In this document: positions 1-5,955 of the stretch, piece after piece | How positions within the stretch are numbered: the first letter of the stretch is position 1 | How the letters are laid out: every line of letters begins with the position of its first letter | Source of the DNA: JBBDWJ01 sp040902925 | GTDB taxonomy: Bacteria; Acidobacteriota; Terriglobia; Bryobacterales; UBA6623 | Assembly (NCBI GenBank): GCA_040902925.1 | Contig: JBBDWJ010000095.1 | Span: forward strand, 1 to 6,652 | DNA: 6,652 nucleotides | Reading direction: 5' to 3' | Made by a program: the position numbers and the translations under genes | Notes under the pieces: generated by a model | What the model was told of the DNA's origin: nothing | The model's database searches: none | What the model saw: the letters and a program-made list of their open reading frames with translations, nothing else

Positions 1-1
1 G

Positions 2-43
2 CTTCCCAGCGGAACGCTGATCGGCTTCGTGGCGGAATGGTGA
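2..43 (+). CDS. Possible C-terminal end of an upstream gene (partial)
   Basis: The first bases read in frame 2 as LPSGTLIGFVAEW followed by TGA at 41-43. Third codon positions in this stretch are mostly G or C, as in the real genes of the window. Another frame stays open to TAG at 70-72 (ending GIERIPHH) but has a less coding-like third-position pattern. Thirteen residues are too few to name a family. The stretch could equally be noncoding leader of the kelch gene. Confidence 0.22.
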   Translation, partial: LPSGTLIGFVAEW

Positions 44-88
44 TCGGGATCGAGCGGATTCCTCACCATTAGCGCCGTTTGCCAATGT

Positions 89-1453
89 TTGGCTCCTGTC
101 AAAACCAATTTCCATCGAGCTTCGCTTGCCGTCTGGGCGGCGGTGTTTCTGGCGTTGGTTGGGTCGGGCCCAGTTCAATCCCAGACACTCTCGTATTCGC
201 TACTGAGAAGCGACGGCGCGCAGCCATCAGCCCGGTTCGACGGCACGATCGCTTACGACCCCGGGCGGCGGACGATCTTTCTTTTCGGCGGCCAGGACTC
301 CACGCCGCGCAACGACCTGTGGGCCTATTCGCTGTCGCAGCGCGAATGGACCGAGATCGAAGTGCCCAGGCCGAGGCCTCCGGCGCGTTTCGGCCACACG
401 CTGCTGTTTGACGCGCCGCGCGGCCGGCTGGTCGTGTTCGGCGGACAGGCCGGCGGGTTCTTCAATGACGTTTGGGCTTTCGACATCGCGCAAAACTCCT
501 GGCAACAACTTAGCGGCGACGACTCGGACCCGAGCCGCCGGTATGGTCACTCGGCGATCTACGACAGCACGCGCGACCGCATGGTGATCTCGCACGGCTT
601 TACCAATGCCGGGCGGTTCGACGATACCTGGGGCTTCAACTTCGCGGCGAACTCCTGGCAGAATTTGAGTCCCTCGGGAACCCGCCCGCTGCGCCGCTGT
701 TTGCATCACGCGGCTTACGACGCCGCCAGCGATCAGATGTACCTCTATGGAGGCTGTGCCAGCGGATTCGGTCCTTGCCCGCTTGGGGATTTGTGGTCGT
801 TAGATCTGGCCGCCAACCGTTGGACCGAACGCACCGCGCAACCGGGTCCGGCGGCGCGCGAGCACTATGGCATGGGCTTCGATCCGGTCCGCGCCAGGCT
901 GGTCGTGTTCGGCGGCAACGGCGGACCGATTCTCAACGACACCTGGGAGTTCGATCCGCAATCGGGCGCTTGGAGGCAGCCTGCCATCGCGGGCGATGCG
1001 CCGAGCCCAAGGCATCGCCACGAGACGGCGGTCGCCGCCGACCGCGGGACGCTTTTCTTTTTCGGAGGCCTGGTGCCATCGGGCGCAACCAACGAGCTTT
1101 GGATGCTTGGCCCGGGCTTTCTTCCCGACACCCCGCGGATCGCCGCTAACGGCGTCATCAACGCATTCAGCGGGGAAGCGGGAGCGGTCGCTCCTGGCGA
1201 GTTGGTGTCGATTTTTGGGCAGGGGCTTGGCCCCATGGAGGGCATCAGCTTTCAGTTCGACCCGCTGACGGGCCGGCTGCCGGCGTCGGGGCCCGGCGTG
1301 TCGGTGAGCTGGAACGGAATCCCGGCGGCGTTCTACTTCGCTCGCACCGATCAGCTCAACGTGCAGGCGCCTTACGAGTTGGCGGGCGCTTCCGAGGCCG
1401 GCCTGGTCGTGACGGTCAACGGGCAGGCAGCGATTCTTTTGCGATCCCCGTAG
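89..1453 (+). CDS. Secreted kelch-repeat beta-propeller protein with N-terminal half of a TIGR03437 domain (frameshifted)
   Basis: The product starts with a Sec signal peptide (hydrophobic core LAVWAAVFLALVG, likely cleavage near VQS-QT around residue 31). Six kelch repeats follow at about residues 49-96, 99-145, 150-197, 202-252, 256-303 and 308-342, each with the GG doublet after a hydrophobic strand (FLFGGQ, VVFGGQ, YLYGGC, VVFGGN, FFFGG; the third is degenerate, VISHGF) and a later spaced W. They should form one six-bladed propeller. A TIGR03437-type domain begins near residue 345 (VAPGELVSIFGQGLGP; later DQLNVQAPYEL). The frame stops at 1451-1453 in mid-domain, and the rest continues in another frame, so the gene is interrupted by a likely one-base deletion near 1428. 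The start is TTG at 89; an in-frame TGA lies at 41-43, and no ATG or clear ribosome binding site is available. The protein is exported; its binding partner is unknown. Kelch propellers are protein or glycan interaction platforms. Confidence 0.85.
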   Translation: MAPVKTNFHRASLAVWAAVFLALVGSGPVQSQTLSYSLLRSDGAQPSARFDGTIAYDPGRRTIFLFGGQDSTPRNDLWAYSLSQREWTEIEVPRPRPPARFGHTLLFDAPRGRLVVFGGQAGGFFNDVWAFDIAQNSWQQLSGDDSDPSRRYGHSAIYDSTRDRMVISHGFTNAGRFDDTWGFNFAANSWQNLSPSGTRPLRRCLHHAAYDAASDQMYLYGGCASGFGPCPLGDLWSLDLAANRWTERTAQPGPAAREHYGMGFDPVRARLVVFGGNGGPILNDTWEFDPQSGAWRQPAIAGDAPSPRHRHETAVAADRGTLFFFGGLVPSGATNELWMLGPGFLPDTPRIAANGVINAFSGEAGAVAPGELVSIFGQGLGPMEGISFQFDPLTGRLPASGPGVSVSWNGIPAAFYFARTDQLNVQAPYELAGASEAGLVVTVNGQAAILLRSP

Positions 1454-1821
1454 CGGACACGCACCCGGGCCTGTTTCCGCGCATCTGGAACGAGGACGGC
1501 ACGATCAATTCATCGGAAAATCCGGCCGCCGCGGACAGCATCATTGTGCTGTACGCGACCGGTCAGGGAGTCACCAACCCTGGCAGCCCGACAGAAGCTT
1601 TTCCCGTCGACGTCTACCCCGAACCGCAAGCGCCCACCTCGCTACGAATCGGCGGTCTCGACGCAGCGCTGCTGTTTCGCGGGCAAGCGCCCGGAACCAG
1701 TGGCGTAATGCAGTTGAATGCGCGACTGCCTGCCGGCTTGCAGTCCGCTGTCGCCATTCCCGTGGTTCTCATGGTCGGCTCCGCTGAGAGTCAAGGTAGT
1801 GTGACGGTCGCCGTGCGGTGA
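1429..1821 (+). pseudogene. C-terminal remainder of the kelch/TIGR03437 protein, in a shifted frame
   Basis: Read in frame 1 from 1429, the sequence gives SDSFAIPVADTHPGLF, then IIVLYATGQGVTNPG, LRIGGLDAALLFRGQAPG, GVMQLNARLPAG and a final strand pattern ending SVTVAVR, with TGA at 1819-1821. This is the expected second half of a TIGR03437 domain and follows directly on the VTVNGQA that ends the good part of the upstream frame. Adding one base at about 1428 (GGG CAG GCn AGC GAT) restores one reading frame from 89 to 1821, about 577 codons. A gene finder might call a separate CDS from GTG at 1546, but that would start inside the domain with no ribosome binding site. It is either a true frameshift mutation or an assembly error; the intact look of both halves favours error or very recent damage. 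Confidence 0.8.
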
Positions 1822-2066
1822 TGTCGGGCATTGCTTCCAAACACGCGGTTGCCAAGCAGCAGGTAGCTCGCTACGAAATTGGCGGTTGCTGCGCCGGGTG
1901 TGAGTTCGCAGGGCAAAGGCCCCGCACAACGCTGGCGGACCCTCCGGAGGCTGGCAGGATAAGGATGATTCTGAAACTGTCGGCGGCTGGCGCTGCCACG
2001 GTCAATGTTCGCACGAAGCAGGGATTGCTCCCGCGTCTGGATTCGCAGCGATCAGGAGTACTCGCC

Positions 2067-2312
2067 TTACTGCACCCGCGAGCCGGAAGGCGGGAGCCCG
2101 GCGCTGTGCTCCTCCTCCACGCTCAGTACGCCCTTGGTCCTACCCAACGACGCCATCTTTATGGGGGAGATTGAGCCCGCGATGACGCCGGTAACGGGCA
2201 TCACGCGGTCGACCTTCAATCCTTTGACTCCGAGCTCGGCTGCAAGTTCCGGGATATGGTCCAGTCCTTCATCGCTGACGGTAACGATCACCGGTGTGCG
2301 CTTCTGAGCCAC
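2067..2312 (-). CDS. Small I9/subtilase-propeptide-like protein (family often labelled ketohydroxyglutarate aldolase)
   Basis: An 81-residue soluble protein with GTG start at 2312 and TAA at 2067-2069. The start is set by GAGG at 2320-2323 with a 7-base spacer. It has no signal peptide. The order of elements suggests a beta-alpha-beta-beta-alpha-beta fold: VIVTVSDEGLDHIPELAAEL, then LKVDRVMPVTGVIAGSI, then KMASLGRTKGVLSVEEE and an LPP-containing tail ending RVQ. From memory, small proteins with this pattern (xVTVDDxHLDxI, VxxxxGxITGxV, LxxVxGVxxVEEE, QLPPPxSxIQ) are found in many bacteria and are often named ketohydroxyglutarate aldolase. They are far too short for that enzyme, and the pattern is closer to the inhibitor I9/S8 propeptide fold. 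No subtilase is visible in the window, so a free inhibitor or chaperone role is only an inference. Its 3' end faces the kelch gene. Confidence 0.72.
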   Translation of the reverse strand: MAQKRTPVIVTVSDEGLDHIPELAAELGVKGLKVDRVMPVTGVIAGSISPIKMASLGRTKGVLSVEEEHSAGLPPSGSRVQ

Positions 2313-2426
2313 AATCTTACCTCTTTCGCAGTGTAGCTCAGGGCCCGGCCGCTTTCAGCGCCAGCTCGCGGTCGAACGGCGTTGCTGTGCTCTTGCGCAA
2401 TTCGAGGGCTTCGCTTCGTCAACACT

Positions 2427-2443
2427 ATGAAATGCAATTTCAT
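2427..2443. promoter_or_regulatory. AT-rich 17-bp palindrome, candidate operator
   Basis: ATGAAAT at 2427-2433 and ATTTCAT at 2437-2443 are perfect inverted arms around a GCA centre. The site is AT-rich inside GC-rich DNA and lies between two divergent genes, 114 bases from the start of the minus-strand gene and about 185 from the ankyrin ATG. The geometry suits a dimeric helix-turn-helix repressor. I do not recognise it as the site of a named regulator. Confidence 0.35.
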
Positions 2444-2458
2444 CAACAATGAGGCCAA

Positions 2459-2492
2459 GGAGTTTTGGCAAGGCCAGGGGGAGTTTTGGCAA
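2459..2492 (+). repeat. Direct repeat, 13 bp twice with a 21-base period
   Basis: GGAGTTTTGGCAA occurs identically at 2459-2471 and 2480-2492, separated by 8 bases. A 21-base period places both copies on the same face of the helix (two turns), which would suit a regulator binding in tandem. It may also be a chance local duplication. Confidence 0.4.
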
Positions 2493-2628
2493 CCAAGGCG
2501 TGAGTACGATACGGGGTGCGGGGAAGCGGCTTGCAACAATTCTGTGTCAGAAAAAGCGGGCTTTCTCCCTGCCGGCGCCCCGAGTTAGAGCCGCTGGCTG
2601 GCGTACACTAGCAGACGAGGAGGTGAAA

Positions 2629-3414
2629 ATGCGGCAAATAGCCTGGTTGCTCTTACTAATAGCGGTCAGCCTGCCCGCCGCCGGCTTGAACGACGAAATT
2701 CTGGCGGCGGCTCGCAGCGGTGACGTCGCTTCGATCAAGGCTCTGCTGGAGAAAGGCGCATCCATCGAAGCCACCAGCCCGTACGGCCAGACTCCGCTCT
2801 ACGTGGCCGCGATGAGCGGCCATGAGCAGGCTGTTCAACTCCTGCTTGAGAAAGGCGCGAACGCGGATGTTCGCGACACCTTCTACAAGGCGCCCATGCT
2901 GGCCTTTGTGATCATGCGGAAACACTTCAGCGTCGCGAAGATGCTGATTGAAAAAGGCGGTGGCAACGCTGACGAAAACCTGACGGCGGCGGCGGGAACG
3001 GGCCGCACGGAATTGGTGCAAGCCGTTCTTGACCACAGCAAGCCTAGCCAGGCGGCGTTGGACACGACCTACGAAACGGCCCTCGATCAGAAAAACGTCG
3101 AGATCGCGGAGCTGTTGAAGAAAGCGGGAGCGCAACCGCCGGCGGCGGCTGTTGAAATCGACGCCGCGGTGCTCGCCTCCTACGTTGGCACCTTTAAGAG
3201 CGAGCAGTTTCCGCTCGACATCAAGGTATTCCTCAAAGAAGGAAAACTCGCGATGCAAGCGACTGGTCAACCGGATTTCATACCTAAAGCGAAGAGCGTG
3301 ACGCTGTTTGAATTTCTTCCCGCGCAGCTCGATGTCGAGTTCGATTCGCCCGACACTTTTACTCTGCGACAGGACGGCGTCGCGCGCAAATTTACGAAAG
3401 TGGTGACGCCATGA
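2629..3414 (+). CDS. Secreted ankyrin-repeat protein with C-terminal beta domain (DUF3471-like)
   Basis: A 261-residue protein. The ATG at 2629 is chosen because GAGGAGGT lies at 2617-2624 (5 bases from GGAGG to ATG) and because it opens directly on a signal peptide (IAWLLLLIAVSLPAAG, cleavage near residue 18-20). Longer in-frame starts exist upstream but have neither. Ankyrin repeats fill about residues 22-168: a clear one at 53-83 (GQTPLYVAAMSGHEQAVQLL), a first half-repeat at 22-50 and three more degenerate ones after it. The C-terminal part, about 180-258 (LASYVGTFK, FLPAQLDVEFDSPDTFTLRQDG), is a small all-beta domain resembling the DUF3471 domain found after some beta-lactamase-like proteins. 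Ankyrin stacks bind proteins; here the protein would act outside the cytoplasm. The TGA overlaps the ATG of the next gene (ATGA), so the two are translationally coupled and probably work together. Confidence 0.88.
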   Translation: MRQIAWLLLLIAVSLPAAGLNDEILAAARSGDVASIKALLEKGASIEATSPYGQTPLYVAAMSGHEQAVQLLLEKGANADVRDTFYKAPMLAFVIMRKHFSVAKMLIEKGGGNADENLTAAAGTGRTELVQAVLDHSKPSQAALDTTYETALDQKNVEIAELLKKAGAQPPAAAVEIDAAVLASYVGTFKSEQFPLDIKVFLKEGKLAMQATGQPDFIPKAKSVTLFEFLPAQLDVEFDSPDTFTLRQDGVARKFTKVVTP

Positions 3415-4790
3415 TTCGCAGGATCGCCGCACGGATCATATTTTCCGCACGGATCACGATGGCCGCGCCAGTCACGATGGCAATGATTCTGGTTTCCGCG
3501 GCCGCAATTGCATCGGCGGGCGAGTGGCCCCAGTTTCGCGGTCCGGCGGCCTCGGGCGTCGGCGACGGCGATCAACCACCCGTGCAATGGGACGCCGCGA
3601 AAGGCGCCAACATCAAGTGGAAAACGGAAATTCCAGGGCTCGCCGTGTCGTCGCCGATCGTTTGGGGCGACCGCGCGTTCGTCACCACCGCGGTGTCGGG
3701 CGACGCCAGTCAGACACTGCGCACCGGGCTCTATGGCGATACCGATTCCGTCGACGATAAGTCGCCGCATCAATGGAAAGTGCTGGCGCTCGATAAGACG
3801 GCGGGCAAGATTTTGTGGGACCAGACGGCGTACCAGGGAACGCCGAAGACGAAGCGGCACCCGAAATCGTCGCAGGCCTCCGCGACGCCCGCTACCAACG
3901 GCAAAGTGGTTGTCGCGTGGTTCGGCTCCGAGGGCTTGTACGCCTACAGCGTGGACGGCAAGCTGCTCTGGAAGAAAGACCTCGGTGTTCAGAACGCCGG
4001 CTGGTTTTTTGATCCTGATTCAGAATGGGGCGCCGCCAGCTCGCCGGTGATTCACAAAAACAGCGTGATCGTGCAATGCGACCGCCACCAGGATTCGTTC
4101 ATCGCCGCCTACGATCTGGCGGATGGCAGCGAACTGTGGCGCACCGCGCGCGCGGAAATTCCGTCCTGGGGCACGCCCACCCTGGTGTCGGGAAAGGATC
4201 GCGTGGAGGTGGTAACAAACGGCACGAGGGCGATCCGCGGATACGACGCCGATACAGGAAAAGAACTCTGGACGCTAGGGCCGAATTCGGAAGTCACCTG
4301 CACGACACCGGTATCAGGTCACGGCTTGATCTTCGTTACCGCCGGCTATCCGCCAGTGCAGCCGATTTATGCTGTGAAGATCGGGTCTTCGGGTGACCTC
4401 ACCTTAAAGGACGGCGCCGAATCGAGTGATGCCATCGCCTGGAGCAAGCAGCGCGGCGGCACTTACTTGCCTTCGCCGCTGATTTACGGCGATCACCTAT
4501 ACACGGTCGGCAACAATGGCGTGCTCACCGTGTATGCGGCGAAGACAGGGGAACGCGTCTACCAGCAGCGCATTGGCGCGGGAGGCTCGTTCACGGCTTC
4601 TCCGACGGCGTCGGCGGGGAAATTGTACGTCGCTACCGAAGAGGGTGACATCTACGTAATCAAGGCCGGGCGGGAGTACGAACTGCTCGCCAAGAACACA
4701 ATCGGCGAGCCGATTCTCACGACGCCCGCATTCTCCGGGGATTTGTTGCTGGTGCGCGGGGCGAAGCATTTGTTTGCTATCGGCGAGTGA
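3411..4790 (+). CDS. Secreted PQQ-like beta-propeller protein
   Basis: A 459-residue protein whose ATG overlaps the TGA of the ankyrin gene by four bases. A signal peptide occupies about residues 1-36 (hydrophobic MAMILVSAAAIASA, cleavage before GEWPQFRG). ATGs at codons 17 and 23 would shorten its unusually long basic start, but the ATGA overlap favours the first. The mature protein opens with WPQFRGPAASGVG and then carries repeated PQQ-type blades, each with a strand ending VxALD or YD/YA, a TGK/DGK/DGS turn and an LW (residues 123-136, 176-188, 231-243, 277-288, 372-384). SSPI/SSPVI/TTPVSG strands begin the blades. The pattern is that of the BamB/PQQ-like propeller family. No dehydrogenase catalytic residues were identified, so it is more likely a binding scaffold than a quinoprotein enzyme. 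No BamA-complex genes are nearby, so it is not called bamB. Confidence 0.87.
   Translation: MIRRIAARIIFSARITMAAPVTMAMILVSAAAIASAGEWPQFRGPAASGVGDGDQPPVQWDAAKGANIKWKTEIPGLAVSSPIVWGDRAFVTTAVSGDASQTLRTGLYGDTDSVDDKSPHQWKVLALDKTAGKILWDQTAYQGTPKTKRHPKSSQASATPATNGKVVVAWFGSEGLYAYSVDGKLLWKKDLGVQNAGWFFDPDSEWGAASSPVIHKNSVIVQCDRHQDSFIAAYDLADGSELWRTARAEIPSWGTPTLVSGKDRVEVVTNGTRAIRGYDADTGKELWTLGPNSEVTCTTPVSGHGLIFVTAGYPPVQPIYAVKIGSSGDLTLKDGAESSDAIAWSKQRGGTYLPSPLIYGDHLYTVGNNGVLTVYAAKTGERVYQQRIGAGGSFTASPTASAGKLYVATEEGDIYVIKAGREYELLAKNTIGEPILTTPAFSGDLLLVRGAKHLFAIGE
3427..3480 (+). repeat. Three 18-bp tandem units inside the signal-peptide coding region
   Basis: Units at 3427-3444, 3445-3462 and 3463-3480 all begin CCGC. 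The first two share the 12 bases CCGCACGGATCA; the second and third share TCACGATGG at their ends and 14 of 18 positions overall. The period is six codons and gives AARIIF, SARITM and AAPVTM in the protein. This explains the long signal-peptide start of the PQQ-propeller protein. Confidence 0.6.
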
Positions 4791-4830
4791 TCCGCGTGCT
4801 GCGGAACCCTTCGCCAACCCGAGGCAAGTC

Positions 4831-4908
4831 GGGGACAGTCACTACGTGTTCGCATCCACCACAGCCAGCGACGACCACCGAATGGCGCAAGACGTTGTGA
4901 TTGTCCCT
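4831..4908. repeat. Imperfect inverted repeat (17-bp arms) in a convergent gap
   Basis: The arm at 4831-4847 (GGGGACAGTCACTACGT) matches the reverse complement of 4892-4908 (AGGGACAATCACAACGT) at 14 of 17 positions, around a 44-base interior. The element lies between the 3' ends of two convergent genes and could fold as a hairpin in both transcripts. There is no T-tract, so a classical intrinsic terminator is not supported. The GGGGACAGTCAC word resembles ends of REP-like or small mobile repeats seen in other genomes, which is recalled rather than checked. Confidence 0.45.
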
Positions 4909-4975
4909 CCGGCCCCAAGAAACGCCCGCCGTGCCTCGGATAGCAAGGCAAGGCACTTGTTCTCAGTCGCTGCTA

Positions 4976-5221
4976 CTACGTCACTTGTGAGGCCGCGGTC
5001 GTATCGAGGGCCACACGCAGCAGTTCGGGCGCGGCGACGGAGAAGTTGAGCTTTTCAAAGCCTATGACTCGTCCGGTGGCGTCCTTCATTAAAATGACCT
5101 CGTCGCCGGTTTCTTCGCAGACGCACTCCTGGCGTGCCTCCGCGAACCACACGGTGAGCGTATGTCCTTCATGGTCGTAGAACAGTTTCACTTCGGCCAT
5201 ACCCGCATTCACTTCGGCCAT
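4976..5221 (-). CDS. DUF2283 family protein, putative antitoxin-like partner
   Basis: An 81-residue protein with ATG at 5221 and TAG at 4976-4978. AAGGAG at 5229-5234 with a 7-base spacer fixes this start. The DUF2283 signature is clear: KLFYDHEGHTLTVWF at residues 12-26 and GDEVILMKDATGRVIGFEKL at 39-58 (usual pattern YDxExDxLyi ... GRVvGiEil). Its first 13 bases overlap the end of the upstream minus-strand gene. A perfect 21-bp tandem duplication spans its start, so the protein begins MAEVNAGMAEVKL with a second in-frame ATG at 5200 that lacks its own ribosome binding site. DUF2283 genes are commonly found beside small toxin-like genes, and this pairing suggests an antitoxin-type role; that is inference from family and context. 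Cytoplasmic. Confidence 0.82.
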   Translation of the reverse strand: MAEVNAGMAEVKLFYDHEGHTLTVWFAEARQECVCEETGDEVILMKDATGRVIGFEKLNFSVAAPELLRVALDTTAASQVT

Positions 5222-5228
5222 ACCCGCA
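5187..5228 (-). repeat. Perfect 21-bp tandem duplication across a stop/start overlap
   Basis: TTCACTTCGGCCATACCCGCA occupies 5187-5207 and 5208-5228 without a mismatch; the first 20 bases are TTCACTTCGGCCATACCCGC. Read on the minus strand, each copy holds an ATG in the DUF2283 frame, and the upstream gene ends at the TGA (5209-5211) in the copy nearer to it. Being seven codons long, it adds NAGMAEV to the DUF2283 protein without a frameshift. Confidence 0.9.
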
Positions 5229-5532
5229 CTCCTTCTTTGATTGCGTCTGTCGGATAGGCGGTGACCAGGAATCCGTCCTCGTCGTTACGCCTGGCAACGG
5301 CACACGTCCAGCGCCCGGCGGTCTCCCGCCGGTAGAACAGAAACACCGCCGGATGGCTTCGGCTTTGGCGGACCTCATCAGGGCTCTCTAGAGCCGCTTT
5401 TATCTGCTGCTCGCGTCCGGCAATCACAGGGTGCTTCACCATCGCGATCAGCCGCCATCGCGACCGCGTCACCTGAACGCGAAAGCCAATGGGCGTCCCT
5501 ACTTCGAAAAGCAGGTCGGCCTCTGTCCCCAC
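5209..5532 (-). CDS. DUF4258/PBECR-like small protein, putative toxin of a two-gene module
   Basis: A 107-residue cytoplasmic protein with GTG at 5532 and TGA at 5209-5211. An in-frame TGA at 5536-5538 rules out a longer start; the ribosome binding site is weak. Visible pattern: FEVGTPIGFRVQVTRSRW (9-26), KHPVIAGREQQIKAALESPD (33-52), EVRQSRSHPAVFLFYRRE (53-70), RWTCAVARR (74-82) and GFLVTAYPTDAIKEG (87-101). The order HP..., helix, PDEV..S, strand FLFY, strand, TAY is typical of short proteins annotated DUF4258 or PBECR-like, which are thought to share the BECR ribonuclease fold (RelE, barnase, colicin E5/D). H34, R55, Y67 and T91 are candidates for the active site, but no assignment is secure. 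It precedes and overlaps a DUF2283 gene by 13 bases, which makes a coupled toxin-antitoxin-like operon plausible. The exact family is uncertain; a non-toxic housekeeping role is possible. Confidence 0.7.
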   Translation of the reverse strand: MGTEADLLFEVGTPIGFRVQVTRSRWRLIAMVKHPVIAGREQQIKAALESPDEVRQSRSHPAVFLFYRRETAGRWTCAVARRNDEDGFLVTAYPTDAIKEGVRVWPK

Positions 5533-5564
5533 GACTCATCTTACCGCCTGCGCCGGGGGAATCC

Positions 5565-5596
5565 TCTGGCCGGCCAGACAGTTGGCCGGCGCCGGC
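5565..5596. promoter_or_regulatory. Two adjacent perfect GC palindromes, candidate autoregulatory operator
   Basis: TCTGGCCGGCCAGA at 5565-5578 and GCCGGCGCCGGC at 5585-5596 are perfect palindromes of 14 and 12 bases, 6 bases apart. They begin 32 bases upstream of the GTG of the minus-strand two-gene module, where the repressor complex of a toxin-antitoxin operon would be expected to bind. Function is inferred from position; GC-rich DNA produces some such palindromes by chance. Confidence 0.4.
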
Positions 5597-5955
5597 ATCG
5601 GCCCACCACGCGTCGAGCGGCCTCAAAACCCCAATCCGACCTCGAACCTTCATCCTTGGTCAAGCCGTCACAACTTCATTGATCTCATAAAATCAATAAG
5701 ATCCCGCCAAAATCCGACGGGATATTGGGAGCTGTGTGCTACGCTTCAGGCGACGAACGCTCTGCGCCATTGGCGGCCCGACACCCCGAAAAACGTTCGC
5801 AGAACCGCTCAAAACCGCTCACGAAGAGTGGGAACGCAAGATTCTAGCGGCACGGGCCAATCTGTCTTGTACCCCGGGGGCCACGAACATTCCTTCACTC
5901 GCCGCGGGCGATCCAAGCCCTATCCACGAGGGTGGGGAGTCACGATTGGGGTCGA

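Larger units (their letters stand above)
2313..2628. other. Divergent intergenic region
   Basis: This 316-base stretch separates the minus-strand small protein from the plus-strand ankyrin gene and must hold promoters for both. No convincing gene is seen: frames that stay open lack coding-like codon use or a ribosome binding site. It contains an AT-rich palindrome (2427-2443) and a 13-base direct repeat (2459-2471, 2480-2492). On the minus strand CTGAAA and TACACT, separated by 17 bases and ending about 20 bases before the start codon of the small gene, form a weak promoter candidate. On the plus strand TACACT at 2604-2609 is a possible -10 box, but no good -35 box is seen. Confidence 0.5.

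Noticed and set aside
1822..2066. Terminator between the convergent kelch and small-protein genes
   Set aside because: Only short stems such as CCTCCGGAGG (1941-1950) and GGGC/GCCC are seen, with no T-rich tract on either strand.
1818..2174. Plus-strand open frame after the kelch gene
   Set aside because: It starts on the stop overlap of the kelch gene without a ribosome binding site, has no recognisable pattern, and its end overlaps the better supported minus-strand small gene.
2449..2628. Longer N-terminus for the ankyrin protein
   Set aside because: The upstream in-frame start lacks a ribosome binding site and would bury the signal peptide, whereas ATG at 2629 has GAGGAGGT at the right distance.
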